64,000 bases of DNA from an uncultured Bacteroides sp. (GCF_963677715.1 NZ_OY782495.1:372001-436000); one strand, 5' to 3'; positions 8,162 through 17,598 are shown, counted from the stretch's first letter. Notes: generated by a model not told the origin, from the letters alone. A program made the numbers and translations.

Positions 8162-8194
8162 GCATAAAATAGGGGAAGGCAAGAACAAATAAGA

Positions 8195-9754
8195 CTATTT
8201 TATTCTCTTATAAATAAGTTCTATGCCATGTCCGGTCTTCAAGTTTCCCGAATATTGTTTATCACGGGCATTGTTCCAATGTTCAAATACGCCCAAACTT
8301 TCGAGGCCGGTTCCGTCTCTTTCGGGGTCATAATGTGTGCCCGAAGGAGGATTGTTGGCCAAAGCAGACTCGATGAGATACTGATCACAATGTTTCAAAT
8401 CAGCAGCATCGGGCCATTCGTTGATTATGAAATCAGTGCCAACGGCATCAATGGCCACAGGATCTTGAGAGGCGAAAAGGCTTGCCGGCCAGTTGTTGTT
8501 AAAAGGAGACATCTCCCACTTGAAACCGGGCACGCCATTTACTAATTTATTTCCGTAGATCCCGTCAATAAGGAACAGTACCGTTTTTTGTCCCAAGTCT
8601 TTATGCCCCAGAAAGTCGGTAAAAGTCATGTATTTAGCTTTTCCCGATTTATCCTGATCGAAATTATTATGAGCATTCAGCTTCCAGTCATTGAAAATAC
8701 TGGTACATCCATAATAATTTTTAGCACAAAGCGTAACCCCTTGCCCCACATGACCTTTAAGCAGTGCCATATCAATCAGGTAATCGGCATCGACAACACA
8801 ATGGGCCAGGCCGCGGGCAAGTTTCTCATTATCAACAGAATACGGAATGGCATTATCAACGTAGGTAGATTTAATCCGACCGTTGCCGCCAACATTATCA
8901 ACAAACCGAACGTCGGGATATTCGGCATGGCATTTGGTGAAAATATTGTCGGTTATAAAACGACTGGCATCAAACACCGTTATATTTTTTTGAGGCACTC
9001 CGGCTTCATTTATCAAACTCCGCAACAAACTTAAAACTAATTGTGGTGAGGCATTTATCTCATTCGTGTTGGCATGACTCTCCGTATTATTTTCGTTTAT
9101 TTTAATTGCAATCGTTTCATTGAGCTGATATCCTTTCCCTCCTCTTTTCTTTACGGTGTTGAAATACTTAAATAGCGACTCCCATGCTCCCGCTTCACTT
9201 TTTTGTCCGGTAAGCGTTAACAGCGAACTAGTCATCAGCTTGTCGGTTTCTACTTGAGGATTGTACTTGTCATCCCACCAATAGCCCGTAGTTCCATCCC
9301 ATTGCGCAGCTTTCGGGTTGTGAGCCCACGCCACGCGCCCCGGGAAGATGCCTTTGGCAACGCCTATCGGCTTGTTAACTTCAATAAATAGCGAGTTCAT
9401 TGCTTTGGCATACATCTTTGTGGGACTACCAAAGAAGAACAAGCCCGTACAAAACAAAGCCAGACAGAGAAAAAGTGTGGCATAAAGATAGCGGGCACGG
9501 GCAAAATGCTTGCGCGCGGCACGAAATGCGGTGACGGAACTAAAGAACGTAAGAAGATAAATAACAAAAGCCGACATCATTGGTGCAGATGCCCTCATGC
9601 AAGGATAAGTGGCACGTTGAGGTTTGGGTATCACCCGGATAAGGAACCATGCCGTCGACATAAAGCCGAGGGCCAACAAAGTGATTTTGGATACAATCGG
9701 TTTTTGAATGAGCCGTATTATCCCGATAATAGTGGAGTTAATTCTGTTTTTCAT
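8195..9754 (-). CDS. DUF362 domain protein with N-terminal membrane region
   Basis: A 519-residue protein. Residues 1-115 hold three hydrophobic segments (about 21-42, 56-75 and 88-108). From about residue 125 the remainder is a large soluble part with DUF362 features: a KIN-type strand followed by NTNEINASPQ, YLIDMALLKGH, GVTLCAKNYYGC, and DPVAIDAVGTDFI. DUF362 proteins are uncharacterised; some carry iron-sulfur clusters, but no ferredoxin-type CxxCxxC is present here. A weak -7 box (9852-9859) lies about 100 bases upstream and a likely terminator follows. It is transcribed alone. Confidence 0.82.
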   Translation of the reverse strand: MKNRINSTIIGIIRLIQKPIVSKITLLALGFMSTAWFLIRVIPKPQRATYPCMRASAPMMSAFVIYLLTFFSSVTAFRAARKHFARARYLYATLFLCLALFCTGLFFFGSPTKMYAKAMNSLFIEVNKPIGVAKGIFPGRVAWAHNPKAAQWDGTTGYWWDDKYNPQVETDKLMTSSLLTLTGQKSEAGAWESLFKYFNTVKKRGGKGYQLNETIAIKINENNTESHANTNEINASPQLVLSLLRSLINEAGVPQKNITVFDASRFITDNIFTKCHAEYPDVRFVDNVGGNGRIKSTYVDNAIPYSVDNEKLARGLAHCVVDADYLIDMALLKGHVGQGVTLCAKNYYGCTSIFNDWKLNAHNNFDQDKSGKAKYMTFTDFLGHKDLGQKTVLFLIDGIYGNKLVNGVPGFKWEMSPFNNNWPASLFASQDPVAIDAVGTDFIINEWPDAADLKHCDQYLIESALANNPPSGTHYDPERDGTGLESLGVFEHWNNARDKQYSGNLKTGHGIELIYKRIK

Positions 9755-9960
9755 TGAAATTGCCTTTACTGCCTATTTAATTTAAAGTCTAAACAATCAT
9801 ACTTCATATTCCTGTTTGCTGCGATTCTCAGAGTAAGAATGAGTAAGCGTTCAAATTTAAAGAAATATTTTATACGGTGCATTGTTTTGATGCATAAATA
9901 ATTAAGATAGCAGAATAAGAGAAAGCTACTATACGCAGAATTAAATGATTTAGTAAGACG

Positions 9961-10656
9961 TCAAAGAGTGTTTTTAAGAATACTTTTGAAAACCGAATCG
10001 CGCAGATTGCGGCCAATGGGAATTTTATGTTCCCCGATGCATAGCATATTTCCGTCTACCATACTAACGCACTCCACATTAACAATATACGATTTATGTG
10101 TTTGCATAAACACATTACCCGGCAGCGCCCCGGCAATACGTTTCATAGTAGAGTGCACCAACAACCTCTCCGTAGGAGTATAAATGCTGATATAGTTTTC
10201 CAAGCCCTCTATGAAAAGAATATCTTTCAGGAAAACCTTCCGCATCTGTTTGTCGCACTTTACAAAAAGAAAATCTTCAGTGGTCGGTTGGGTCTCTTTC
10301 TGTAATATATCGTGTACTCTATTTACTGCTTTAAAGAAACGTTCAAAGGAGATAGGCTTAAGCAAATAATCGGTTACATCGAGTTCGTAACCCTTTAGTG
10401 CATACTGCTCATAGGCCGAAGTGATGATTACTTTAGGCGGATTATTCAGCGTAGATAACAAATCCAGCCCCGAAAGGTAAGGCATCTCTATATCCAGAAA
10501 TAACAAATCGAGGGCTTGCGTTTTGAGTAATGCATTCAACTGAATGGCATCCTCGCACACGCCCGCCAGTTCCAGGAAATCTACCCGCTCCACGTACGAC
10601 TGCAATCCTTTTCGGGCCACCGGTTCGTCATCGGTAATTACACTTTTAATGTTCAT
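9961..10656 (-). CDS. LytTR family response regulator
   Basis: A 231-residue response regulator. The receiver domain (1-120) has the acidic pair Asp9/Asp10, phosphoacceptor Asp55 in FLDIEMP and Lys100 in LLKPIS. The LytTR DNA-binding domain occupies about 127-228 (FVKCDKQMRKVFLKDILFIEG, HKSYIVN). It overlaps the upstream histidine kinase gene by 11 bases, which points to translational coupling. The partner is the adjacent LytS/YehU-type kinase. Targets are unknown; the receptor gene that heads the operon is the obvious candidate. Confidence 0.93.
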   Translation of the reverse strand: MNIKSVITDDEPVARKGLQSYVERVDFLELAGVCEDAIQLNALLKTQALDLLFLDIEMPYLSGLDLLSTLNNPPKVIITSAYEQYALKGYELDVTDYLLKPISFERFFKAVNRVHDILQKETQPTTEDFLFVKCDKQMRKVFLKDILFIEGLENYISIYTPTERLLVHSTMKRIAGALPGNVFMQTHKSYIVNVECVSMVDGNMLCIGEHKIPIGRNLRDSVFKSILKNTL

Positions 10657-11686
10657 CCTTTTTCACTTCAATTATCAGTTTTACAACAAAAAACGTCTCT
10701 CTCCTACCCACCTCAAATACATACTTGCCCGCATACAAAAGATCGAGCCTTCTTTTCAGATTTTCGAGCCCGATGCCTTGTTTGTCCGGCCGGGAAGCAG
10801 GAGCATGCAAAGGAATGGAGTTTTCTATTTTAAAGATAATCTTATTACCTTCTGCTCTCGCGTCTATATCGATGCGATAATCTCCACCTGCATATTTGAA
10901 TGCATTTTCTACCAAAGGCAAAAAAAGAAGCGGCTGTACTTCAAGATTGCTCAATGCGGGGTCGAAGAAGGTAGTAAGTTGCAAACGTTCGCTCATGCGA
11001 AGCGTCTGCAAGCCGATATATGTTTTCAAATAATCAATTTCCTGTTGCATGGTTACCTGCTTATTCGCACCATAAAGCTGATAACGCAATAAGTCAGAAA
11101 GCATCTCCAATGTACGACGAGGTGCTTCATTCTTTTCATCTATCTGAAAATATACGGTATTAAGTGCGTTAAACAAGAAATGCGGATGATACTGTGACTT
11201 CAGAAACTTCAGTTCTGTCTGCAACTGATCGTTTTTCATCTTCTCCAGTTGCAGGCGTTGCGCCGCATAATCTTCGGATATTTTATCACTACGGACAACG
11301 GTATAATACAATGAAAGGAGAAGAATGCCTACCACATTGGCTATTACAAAAGCATCCGCGCCGTATCCCTCGTTTGTAAAATAGTGTATAATCGCTACAA
11401 CCGGATTTAGTATCAAGACCACCACAAGCACCAGTTGTGCATATTCAATGAACAAATTCTTGCGCTTCCAACTCTCTCTCTTTTTCTGATTGTGAATCAT
11501 CACAAGGCGCAGCATGAAATCGAAAATGTATGAAGCCAGAATGGCAAAAAAGAACTCCTGAAGATGCATTGTAAATGAGCTCTCCCAAAAGCGATAGTGC
11601 TGGGGAACGTCCGTAACCAGGCGAATTCCCAGAAGCAGTAAAATAGCCAGTACGGGAGGTGATATCCATCTATACAATGTTCTCAT
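10646..11686 (-). CDS. LytS/YehU-type sensor histidine kinase
   Basis: A 346-residue membrane kinase of the His_kinase (PF06580) class. Four hydrophobic segments lie in residues 10-135, followed by a short coiled linker (140-165), the phosphoacceptor His169 in HPHFLFN, and a degenerate ATPase domain with LVENAFKYA (about 255-263) and GIGLENLKRRL. It has no large periplasmic sensor, so it probably senses within or at the membrane. It starts 24 bases after the receptor gene stop and overlaps the LytTR regulator gene by 11 bases, forming a three-gene operon. Confidence 0.93.
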   Translation of the reverse strand: MRTLYRWISPPVLAILLLLGIRLVTDVPQHYRFWESSFTMHLQEFFFAILASYIFDFMLRLVMIHNQKKRESWKRKNLFIEYAQLVLVVVLILNPVVAIIHYFTNEGYGADAFVIANVVGILLLSLYYTVVRSDKISEDYAAQRLQLEKMKNDQLQTELKFLKSQYHPHFLFNALNTVYFQIDEKNEAPRRTLEMLSDLLRYQLYGANKQVTMQQEIDYLKTYIGLQTLRMSERLQLTTFFDPALSNLEVQPLLFLPLVENAFKYAGGDYRIDIDARAEGNKIIFKIENSIPLHAPASRPDKQGIGLENLKRRLDLLYAGKYVFEVGRRETFFVVKLIIEVKKDEH

Positions 11687-11710
11687 TGTGCAACGTATTA
11701 TAAATAAGAT

Positions 11711-14152
11711 CTACAAATTTATTCTTTTGCTTTCATCTATACTATTTTTCCGTCGCAAATCTTTCGATTCGTGTCCTTTGCTAAGCCGATAAGAGAAAGA
11801 GAAACCAACCATGGTGTAATCTTGGCGCTCGCACGCGTAAGCTGTTTGTGCGTTTGTAAGAATATCCGTTTTATTCCGATAAGACGCAAATATATCGCGC
11901 GCATATAGTTGCATCGTACCTTTCTCTTTGAATATCTTCCTTTGAATACTTGCCCCGACCAGACACATCGGATGCAAAATGGCCTGCCCGTATGCCATTC
12001 GCCCATTGTACGAAACCGTAAGTTCTGCCGAATAACCTCCGCCAAGTTTAAACATATTAGTAAGACCTCCTATCGGAGTTATCCGTTTGTTTTTGCCCAC
12101 CTGCCCTTCGAGAGACCAGTGATAGTTATTGTACATAAAGGAAGCATACGTATTAATTTCCCAAAAAGCGGCCAGAGAAATATTACCGGTACCCAGACGC
12201 ACTCCCGCGCTTACGGCCGAAGACAGATTTTCAGGAGAAATATATACCCGCTTGTTCTCTCTTGTAAAATAACTCTTAGCAATGACGTCATCGGTATGCG
12301 TAAAAAAAAGCGTGGTTTTAATCAATCCCCTGAAAATATAAGATAACTCTATATTGTCAGACATTTCAGGCTTCAACTTCGTATTTCCCTGCTCATAGGT
12401 GTATTTATCGTGAATGTAGATAAACGGATTCAAGTCACCATAATTGGGGCGCACTATCCGCCTGCCATACGAAACAGAGAGGCTACTATTACTGGGAAGA
12501 CCATACTGAAGTAAGATAGTGGGAAAAAGGCGGGTGTAATTGCTTGAGAAAGAAGAATCACGCTCGGCTCCTTCTCCTGATTGCCGCCCGCTTATCTGTG
12601 TATTTTCCAAACGTAATCCTGCCTCAAGGGATAATCTGTTCCACTTTGCATCGCATTGAATATAAGCTGCATTAATATTTTCATCATATATAAAAGAATG
12701 ACTAAGGGCGTCATTCTTCCTCCATTGTCCAAGCACGGCATTGTCATATCCGGCAGCATTATCAATAGAAACAAATGAAGATTTCAGGCCCCCATAAAAC
12801 GACCACTGCTTATTGACCGGAAAATTCAGATTAATTTGTGCCGTATAGAGGTCGATCCCCCCATTCATATCTCCTCTCAACGTGTCGCCTTTTTCCCATA
12901 CTCCGTTCCTGTTTGTATATGAATTATATTGTTTCTGTTTCTCCGTATAATTATAATACAAATAATCAAAGGAAGCATCAATAGATTTCCCCAACGTATC
13001 TATGCGATGAGAAAAAGTTACGCCGGCAGAATAGTTCAATCTACTCTTATCACTTATGTTCCGGGTACCAAGCGTAGAATCCGGTTGCTGAGAAAAACCA
13101 CGAAAATAAGAATTCATAGTCCCTTTTGTTCCATTATCAGAGGAATTTACATAAGCAGAAACACCCAGCGTAGTGCTCGGAGAAATATAAAAATCGGCTC
13201 CGGTGCGTAAATAATGATTCGTATTACTGAATTTGCGATAAGAGCTTTGGTGTTGGTTTACCAGCGGGTCATCGGCATCAATAGGATTACCGGAAGCGCG
13301 ATCAATTTTTAAGTTATTGAAGTCTTTACCCTGATAGTAAGAATAATCTAGGTAGAGATTCAGAAACCCTTCCCTCCTGTTAAAGGAAAATCCTCCGGAC
13401 CCTTTTCCATATTTACCCTGACTGTAATTCGTATAAAAAGAAAGATTTTCTCCTTGTATTTTAAGCTTCTTCATGTGTATGTCTATAATACCGGAATTGC
13501 CACTGGCATCATAGCGGGAAGAAGGATGAGTAATCAAATCTATTTTATCGCCAGAACTTGCCGGAGTAGATTTTAACAGACTTACAAGTTCCTGGCCACT
13601 AAGATAAGTCTGTTTGCCGTCTATCAACACACTTACTCCCCGCTGACCGTTCAAAAACACATCTCCGTCACCATTTACCACAACCCCGGGTAAAGTAAGC
13701 AATGCATCATACATACTTCCCTGACTGCGCAAGGCAGATGAGCCCACATTAATGGTCATTTTGGCCGCATGCAGTTCAACAGGAGGAGCCTGTGCTGTTA
13801 TCAGCACTGTAGATAATTGGTGTACATCCGTTCTTAGTTGCACTTCTCCGAGGTTCAGAGATTGTTTATTCTGAAGATGTACGGATAGATATTGTTTCAC
13901 ATAGCCAACCATCGAAATCCGTAGTAAATAATCTGCCGGAGTTAATTTCCCGACAAAAAACTGTCCGGAGCTATCAGCTACCGTGCCGCAAATAAAAGAA
14001 GAATCACGTTGAGCAATCACCGATATAGTTGCTCCCTCCGCCGGAATATTATGCTCTATTCGTACTCGTCCCGATACAGACACTACTGATTGAGCAATAG
14101 ACATTGGCACCACAAGAAAAGATAACATAAACCAAAAATAAATTCTGCACAT
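11711..14152 (-). CDS. TonB-dependent receptor-like outer membrane protein
   Basis: An 813-residue outer membrane protein. I chose the ATG at 14152 because it gives a clean signal peptide (MCRIYFWFMLSFLVVPMSIA); an in-frame start at 14197 would add 15 unlikely residues. After the signal comes a carboxypeptidase-regulatory-like beta-sandwich (about 20-105), a plug with NVGSSALRSQGSMYDALL and GVSVLIDGKQTYLSG (about 130-215), and a long beta-barrel of the OMP_b-brl_3 type. No SusD partner is adjacent. It heads an operon with a LytS-type kinase and a LytTR regulator. The cargo is unknown. Confidence 0.85.
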   Translation of the reverse strand: MCRIYFWFMLSFLVVPMSIAQSVVSVSGRVRIEHNIPAEGATISVIAQRDSSFICGTVADSSGQFFVGKLTPADYLLRISMVGYVKQYLSVHLQNKQSLNLGEVQLRTDVHQLSTVLITAQAPPVELHAAKMTINVGSSALRSQGSMYDALLTLPGVVVNGDGDVFLNGQRGVSVLIDGKQTYLSGQELVSLLKSTPASSGDKIDLITHPSSRYDASGNSGIIDIHMKKLKIQGENLSFYTNYSQGKYGKGSGGFSFNRREGFLNLYLDYSYYQGKDFNNLKIDRASGNPIDADDPLVNQHQSSYRKFSNTNHYLRTGADFYISPSTTLGVSAYVNSSDNGTKGTMNSYFRGFSQQPDSTLGTRNISDKSRLNYSAGVTFSHRIDTLGKSIDASFDYLYYNYTEKQKQYNSYTNRNGVWEKGDTLRGDMNGGIDLYTAQINLNFPVNKQWSFYGGLKSSFVSIDNAAGYDNAVLGQWRKNDALSHSFIYDENINAAYIQCDAKWNRLSLEAGLRLENTQISGRQSGEGAERDSSFSSNYTRLFPTILLQYGLPSNSSLSVSYGRRIVRPNYGDLNPFIYIHDKYTYEQGNTKLKPEMSDNIELSYIFRGLIKTTLFFTHTDDVIAKSYFTRENKRVYISPENLSSAVSAGVRLGTGNISLAAFWEINTYASFMYNNYHWSLEGQVGKNKRITPIGGLTNMFKLGGGYSAELTVSYNGRMAYGQAILHPMCLVGASIQRKIFKEKGTMQLYARDIFASYRNKTDILTNAQTAYACERQDYTMVGFSFSYRLSKGHESKDLRRKNSIDESKRINL

Positions 14153-14247
14153 AATGTTTTTTCTTTCAAAACTAATCGCGCAGAGATGCCCCGGCAAATA
14201 ATTGTGACAACCGGTTACACATTATTGACCAAATGCAAAAAACAATA

Positions 14248-14284
14248 AAGGCTGCCCTCTGATATCACATCAGCAGGCAGCCTT
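14248..14284 (-). terminator. Intrinsic terminator after the glycosidase remnant
   Basis: Arms 14248-14256 and 14276-14284 are a perfect 9-bp stem, with an inner CTGAT/ATCAG extension, followed on the minus strand by a T-rich run. It begins 4 bases past the stop of the remnant and separates it from the receptor operon. Confidence 0.8.
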
Positions 14285-14288
14285 TTCT

Positions 14289-14558
14289 TTACTGAAACTT
14301 ACCAAAGCCCTGTAATTCCCAGCACGAAGGGACTCCTATCTTAGTCCACTTGCCCGAATTTCGACCTCCTGTACAAAAGAAATTCCACTGTACCATATCA
14401 TCAGCTCCATGTCCTGATAGATAATGTCTTTCAGTTACCGGAATCTTATTTTGTGCACTTCCTGCAACTACGCATGCAAACAAAAGTGATAAAGCCGATA
14501 GAATGCGGCACCATTTTAATCGTCCGTCAATCATTATAATTTGTATATTTGTTCCCAA
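14289..14558 (-). pseudogene. N-terminal stub of a family 2 glycoside hydrolase
   Basis: An 89-residue frame with a signal peptide (the internal Met at residue 9 is an alternative start) followed by RHYLSGHGADD, VQWNFFCTGGRNSGKWTKI and VPSCWELQGFG. This matches the first strand of the sugar-binding domain of beta-glucuronidase/beta-galactosidase-type GH2 enzymes. Family members run several hundred residues further; here the frame stops just after GFGKFQ and a terminator follows at once, so all catalytic parts are missing. It is best read as the start of a deleted gene. A short secreted protein is possible but unlikely. Confidence 0.75.
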
Positions 14559-14670
14559 TTCTATTTAGATAGACGCTAAAACAAGACGTTTGTACCCATC
14601 TTCACGAGTACAAACTAAGTATAGAAAGGTCTATTAATAGTACATACAACCCTAATAACAATATATTGTC

Positions 14671-14802
14671 ATGAAACAAATACCCGACAAATCGCCTGCT
14701 TTTCTTAAGAAGGACAGCAAAAAAGCCAGTACAACAGGTAAAAGAGTTGGCAAATCAAAGCCGGAAAAAGCGAATAACCAACTTAATAGAAGAGTGAAAT
14801 AA
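14671..14802 (+). CDS. Small lysine-rich protein, 43 residues
   Basis: A frame from ATG to TAA encoding 43 residues that begin MKQIPDKSPAFLKK and end NQLNRRVK. It has about a dozen lysines and four arginines but no cysteine, tryptophan or hydrophobic segment, so it would be a very basic soluble peptide, possibly nucleic-acid associated. It lies between two minus-strand genes, 14 bases from the hemG stop. I do not recognise a family. Codon use looks like that of real genes, but no clear ribosome-binding site is visible. Confidence 0.4.
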   Translation: MKQIPDKSPAFLKKDSKKASTTGKRVGKSKPEKANNQLNRRVK

Positions 14803-14815
14803 GTAAACGAAGAAA

Positions 14816-16180
14816 TTAGCCTGCTATTTCTTCTGCAATACGGGTGGCCTGTTTTATCCGGTCGGCCATGCCTATACCGTCACGAATGCCGCCGGCAAGG
14901 ATTAAACCGGGATATATTGTTTGAAGATGATCAATAGCATTGAGACGACATTCGCTATCAGCTTCGTATTGAGGGATGGCCCGTTGATGCCGAAAGATAT
15001 ACATTTTATCGGGTTGCGTGCCAACGGGATAGCCCAGCATACGATGAAGTCCGTCAGTTACCAACTCTTTCACTTGCTCATCGGTAAACTTTACCATATC
15101 CGGATGCTTCATCCCTCCGGCAAAGAAGGCAAGTGCCGCACCGCCTTCGGGCACTCTATCGTCATAACATGAAGAGGTAAAAAGGATACCCAGCAACCGT
15201 TCTTGTTCTTTCGAAGGAATTAATCCGCCAAAAGCCAGCGGAATCCGGCGACCATCTTTCATACCAACGCCAACTTGTACCACAGGTGCATAAGTCAACG
15301 AAGCAATGGGATTCATCCACTTCTTCTCCACGAAAGGCAGTAATGAGGGTAAGGCATAGGCCGGAACAGTAGATATAACCTGTTTAGAGAAAATGCGCAT
15401 GCCGGTTACGGGAACCTCTGTTATCCAGCCACCATCGCTTGCAGAAGAAACACTGAGTTCTCCGGAAGATAGCAAAATGCATTGATCTGTTATCTTAGAT
15501 TGTAAAGCCTTTGCCAGATTCTCAAATCCACCTTTAACAGAAAATACTTCTTTAGATATTCCGCTTCGTTTTTCCTCTGCCAGAGCCGGATGTCTTTTAA
15601 TTGCTCCACGAATAAAGCTACCGTAGTTGTGTTCTAACTGATAGAGCTTAGGCATGGCAAAACGGGTTACAAGCTTGTCGGGATTCCCGGCATACACCCC
15701 AGACACAAAAGGATCGACGGCATAGTCCAGATAAGACTTTCCCAGCCTGCGACGGGTAAGCGAGGCTATACTTTCTAAAGGATCATTTCCTTTACGACGA
15801 AAAGGTTCGAATAAAATTCTTATTTTGTCATACCAGGAGAATAATGGGGTTCCTATCGCTTCCCCCAGTCCGCCGGGTAGGGAGTGAAATTTTCCATTCT
15901 TCCAGATAAGGCGAATTTTAGATTCTTTACGCGCTGTTTCCAGAGTACATGCATCACCTAGTTTTTGGAATAACCGCACCACATCCATATTAGACACAAC
16001 GCCTGTGTTAGGTCCCGATTCAAAGATAAATCCATCGTCATTAATGGTATGCAACTGCCCTCCTACCCGGTCGCTCTTTTCCAGTAGAAGTACACTCATT
16101 CCTTTTTCTATCAGTAAAAAAGCAGTGGTTAAGCCGGTGATACCTGCCCCTATAACAACTACATCTACATTTCGATCCAT
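14816..16180 (-). CDS. hemG: Protoporphyrinogen oxidase, HemY type
   Basis: A 454-residue FAD enzyme that oxidises protoporphyrinogen IX to protoporphyrin IX, or coproporphyrinogen to coproporphyrin in some HemY proteins. The dinucleotide-binding GAGITG is at residues 11-16, followed by the LLEKSDRVGGQLHT segment, FESGPNTG and a C-terminal GLILAGGIRDGIGMADRI FAD motif. Length and layout fit the flavin-dependent HemY family, commonly named hemG in this phylum. It is the last gene of an apparent operon with hemN, an MFS importer and a TonB receptor, starting 47 bases after the hemN stop. HemY enzymes normally use oxygen, so the electron acceptor in an anaerobe is an open question. Confidence 0.9.
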   Translation of the reverse strand: MDRNVDVVVIGAGITGLTTAFLLIEKGMSVLLLEKSDRVGGQLHTINDDGFIFESGPNTGVVSNMDVVRLFQKLGDACTLETARKESKIRLIWKNGKFHSLPGGLGEAIGTPLFSWYDKIRILFEPFRRKGNDPLESIASLTRRRLGKSYLDYAVDPFVSGVYAGNPDKLVTRFAMPKLYQLEHNYGSFIRGAIKRHPALAEEKRSGISKEVFSVKGGFENLAKALQSKITDQCILLSSGELSVSSASDGGWITEVPVTGMRIFSKQVISTVPAYALPSLLPFVEKKWMNPIASLTYAPVVQVGVGMKDGRRIPLAFGGLIPSKEQERLLGILFTSSCYDDRVPEGGAALAFFAGGMKHPDMVKFTDEQVKELVTDGLHRMLGYPVGTQPDKMYIFRHQRAIPQYEADSECRLNAIDHLQTIYPGLILAGGIRDGIGMADRIKQATRIAEEIAG

Positions 16181-16227
16181 TATCCTAGCCTTTTATCTTA
16201 TTATGAAATAACCCGTAGTATCTATTT

Positions 16228-17598
16228 TTATACCGGTTTTGAATACATCTTAGCATTTCCGTTCCGCATCAACGGATCAAAGACTGCCGCTACATTCCTC
16301 ACGTAAAGCGATCCTTCCTGTGTTATGTTAATTTCTTCGGGACTATAAGTTATTATACCGTCAGCCGCCATCTCTTCCAATACTGCGGGATCATAAGATA
16401 TGTCTTTCTTTAGGGCATCAATCTCCATACCCAAATGCTCAGATAGCTCCTGCCAGTTCATTCGGTTATTACACATCAGTGTTGTTATAATCTCACGCGC
16501 CAACTGCTCTTGTGTGTTGAGTGAGTATCCCCGCATCACGGGCATCTGTCCGTCGGCCACAGTCTTTATATAACCGCCTATATCACGGGTATTCTGACTA
16601 TAAGCAGTAGCCAGCTGACTGATTGCTGTAACCCCGAAAGCATATACCTGCCCTGTAGTAGTGCGTGTACAATATCCTTGAAAGTTGCGATGAAGCAAGC
16701 CTTTTTGCAGTGCGATATTCAACGAATCATCCGGCAATACAAAATGATCGAGCCCAACAGGCATGTATCCCGCAGCAGTAAGAACCTTTTTCGCTTCACT
16801 ATACATTGCTCTTTTATCTTCGGCAGAAGGTAATCCGGCTTTCTCGAGCAGTAACTGATTTTTATTCACCCATGGCACATGAGCGTATGAGAAAGTAACC
16901 AATCTGTCGGGTCTTAAAGAAATAGCTTTTTCTATGGTTCCTACAAATTCACCAACCGTTTGCTGTGGCAGTCCATAAATAAAATCAAGATTAACCGAAA
17001 CCTGATGCTCGCGCAAGATAGAAAAGATATCTTCCATCGGCAGAAGTGCGGGAACGCGATTGGCTATACGAAGTACTTCAGTATTAAAATCCTGAACGCC
17101 AATGCTACATCTGTTAAATCCGGCTTCAACCAACTGCAGCCAATGCGCTTCATTCAGATAACCCGGATGGCATTCAATAGCAATCTCCGGATGTTCAATA
17201 CATGAAAACGACGATAAAAGCAGCTCGTTAATCTCTTTTAGGTAATGCAACGGAATAGCGGTAGGCGTTCCGCCACCATAATGTATCTGAGATATTTTTC
17301 GATTCTTATCGATCAGTGGCAGTAAGTGCATTATCTCTTTCTTCACCGCATCTACATAGGCAGAAACTATATCAGCCTTTGCCATCGGATAGGAATTACA
17401 TCCGCAATAATAGCACAAGCGGGGACAAAATGGAATATGTATGTAGAATGATATATTCTCGGGGCGAACCTGATTAGAAGAAACTACAGCCTCACGATAA
17501 TCATCAGCCGTAAATCCTTCATGAAAATAATTAGCCGGAGGATAACTGGTATAACGGGGAGTAGGAACATTATATTTTAAAAGCAAATCAGAGTTCAT
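16228..17598 (-). CDS. hemN: Oxygen-independent coproporphyrinogen III oxidase
   Basis: A 456-residue radical SAM enzyme that decarboxylates coproporphyrinogen III to protoporphyrinogen IX without oxygen. It has the cluster motif CPRLCYYCGC with Cys58, Cys62 and Cys65 (and Cys67), the YTSYPP segment at 16-21 and YGGGTPT, plus the C-terminal HemN domain. The cysteine pattern and N-terminal segment mark it as a true HemN rather than the related HemW. Its start overlaps the MFS gene stop by 4 bases, indicating translational coupling. Together with hemG it covers two of the last three steps of haem synthesis. Confidence 0.95.
   Translation of the reverse strand: MNSDLLLKYNVPTPRYTSYPPANYFHEGFTADDYREAVVSSNQVRPENISFYIHIPFCPRLCYYCGCNSYPMAKADIVSAYVDAVKKEIMHLLPLIDKNRKISQIHYGGGTPTAIPLHYLKEINELLLSSFSCIEHPEIAIECHPGYLNEAHWLQLVEAGFNRCSIGVQDFNTEVLRIANRVPALLPMEDIFSILREHQVSVNLDFIYGLPQQTVGEFVGTIEKAISLRPDRLVTFSYAHVPWVNKNQLLLEKAGLPSAEDKRAMYSEAKKVLTAAGYMPVGLDHFVLPDDSLNIALQKGLLHRNFQGYCTRTTTGQVYAFGVTAISQLATAYSQNTRDIGGYIKTVADGQMPVMRGYSLNTQEQLAREIITTLMCNNRMNWQELSEHLGMEIDALKKDISYDPAVLEEMAADGIITYSPEEINITQEGSLYVRNVAAVFDPLMRNGNAKMYSKPV

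Larger units (their letters stand above)
7508..8194. other. Gene-free region with stacked inverted repeats
   Basis: This 687-base gap has no convincing gene. The first 300 bases show nothing but AT-rich sequence with short broken frames. The second half carries four successive inverted repeats (7826-7891, 8021-8056, 8077-8123, 8135-8161), listed separately. Confidence 0.7.

Noticed and set aside
8588-9034. Plus-strand open frame of 148 codons
   Set aside because: It lies wholly antisense to the well-supported DUF362 gene.
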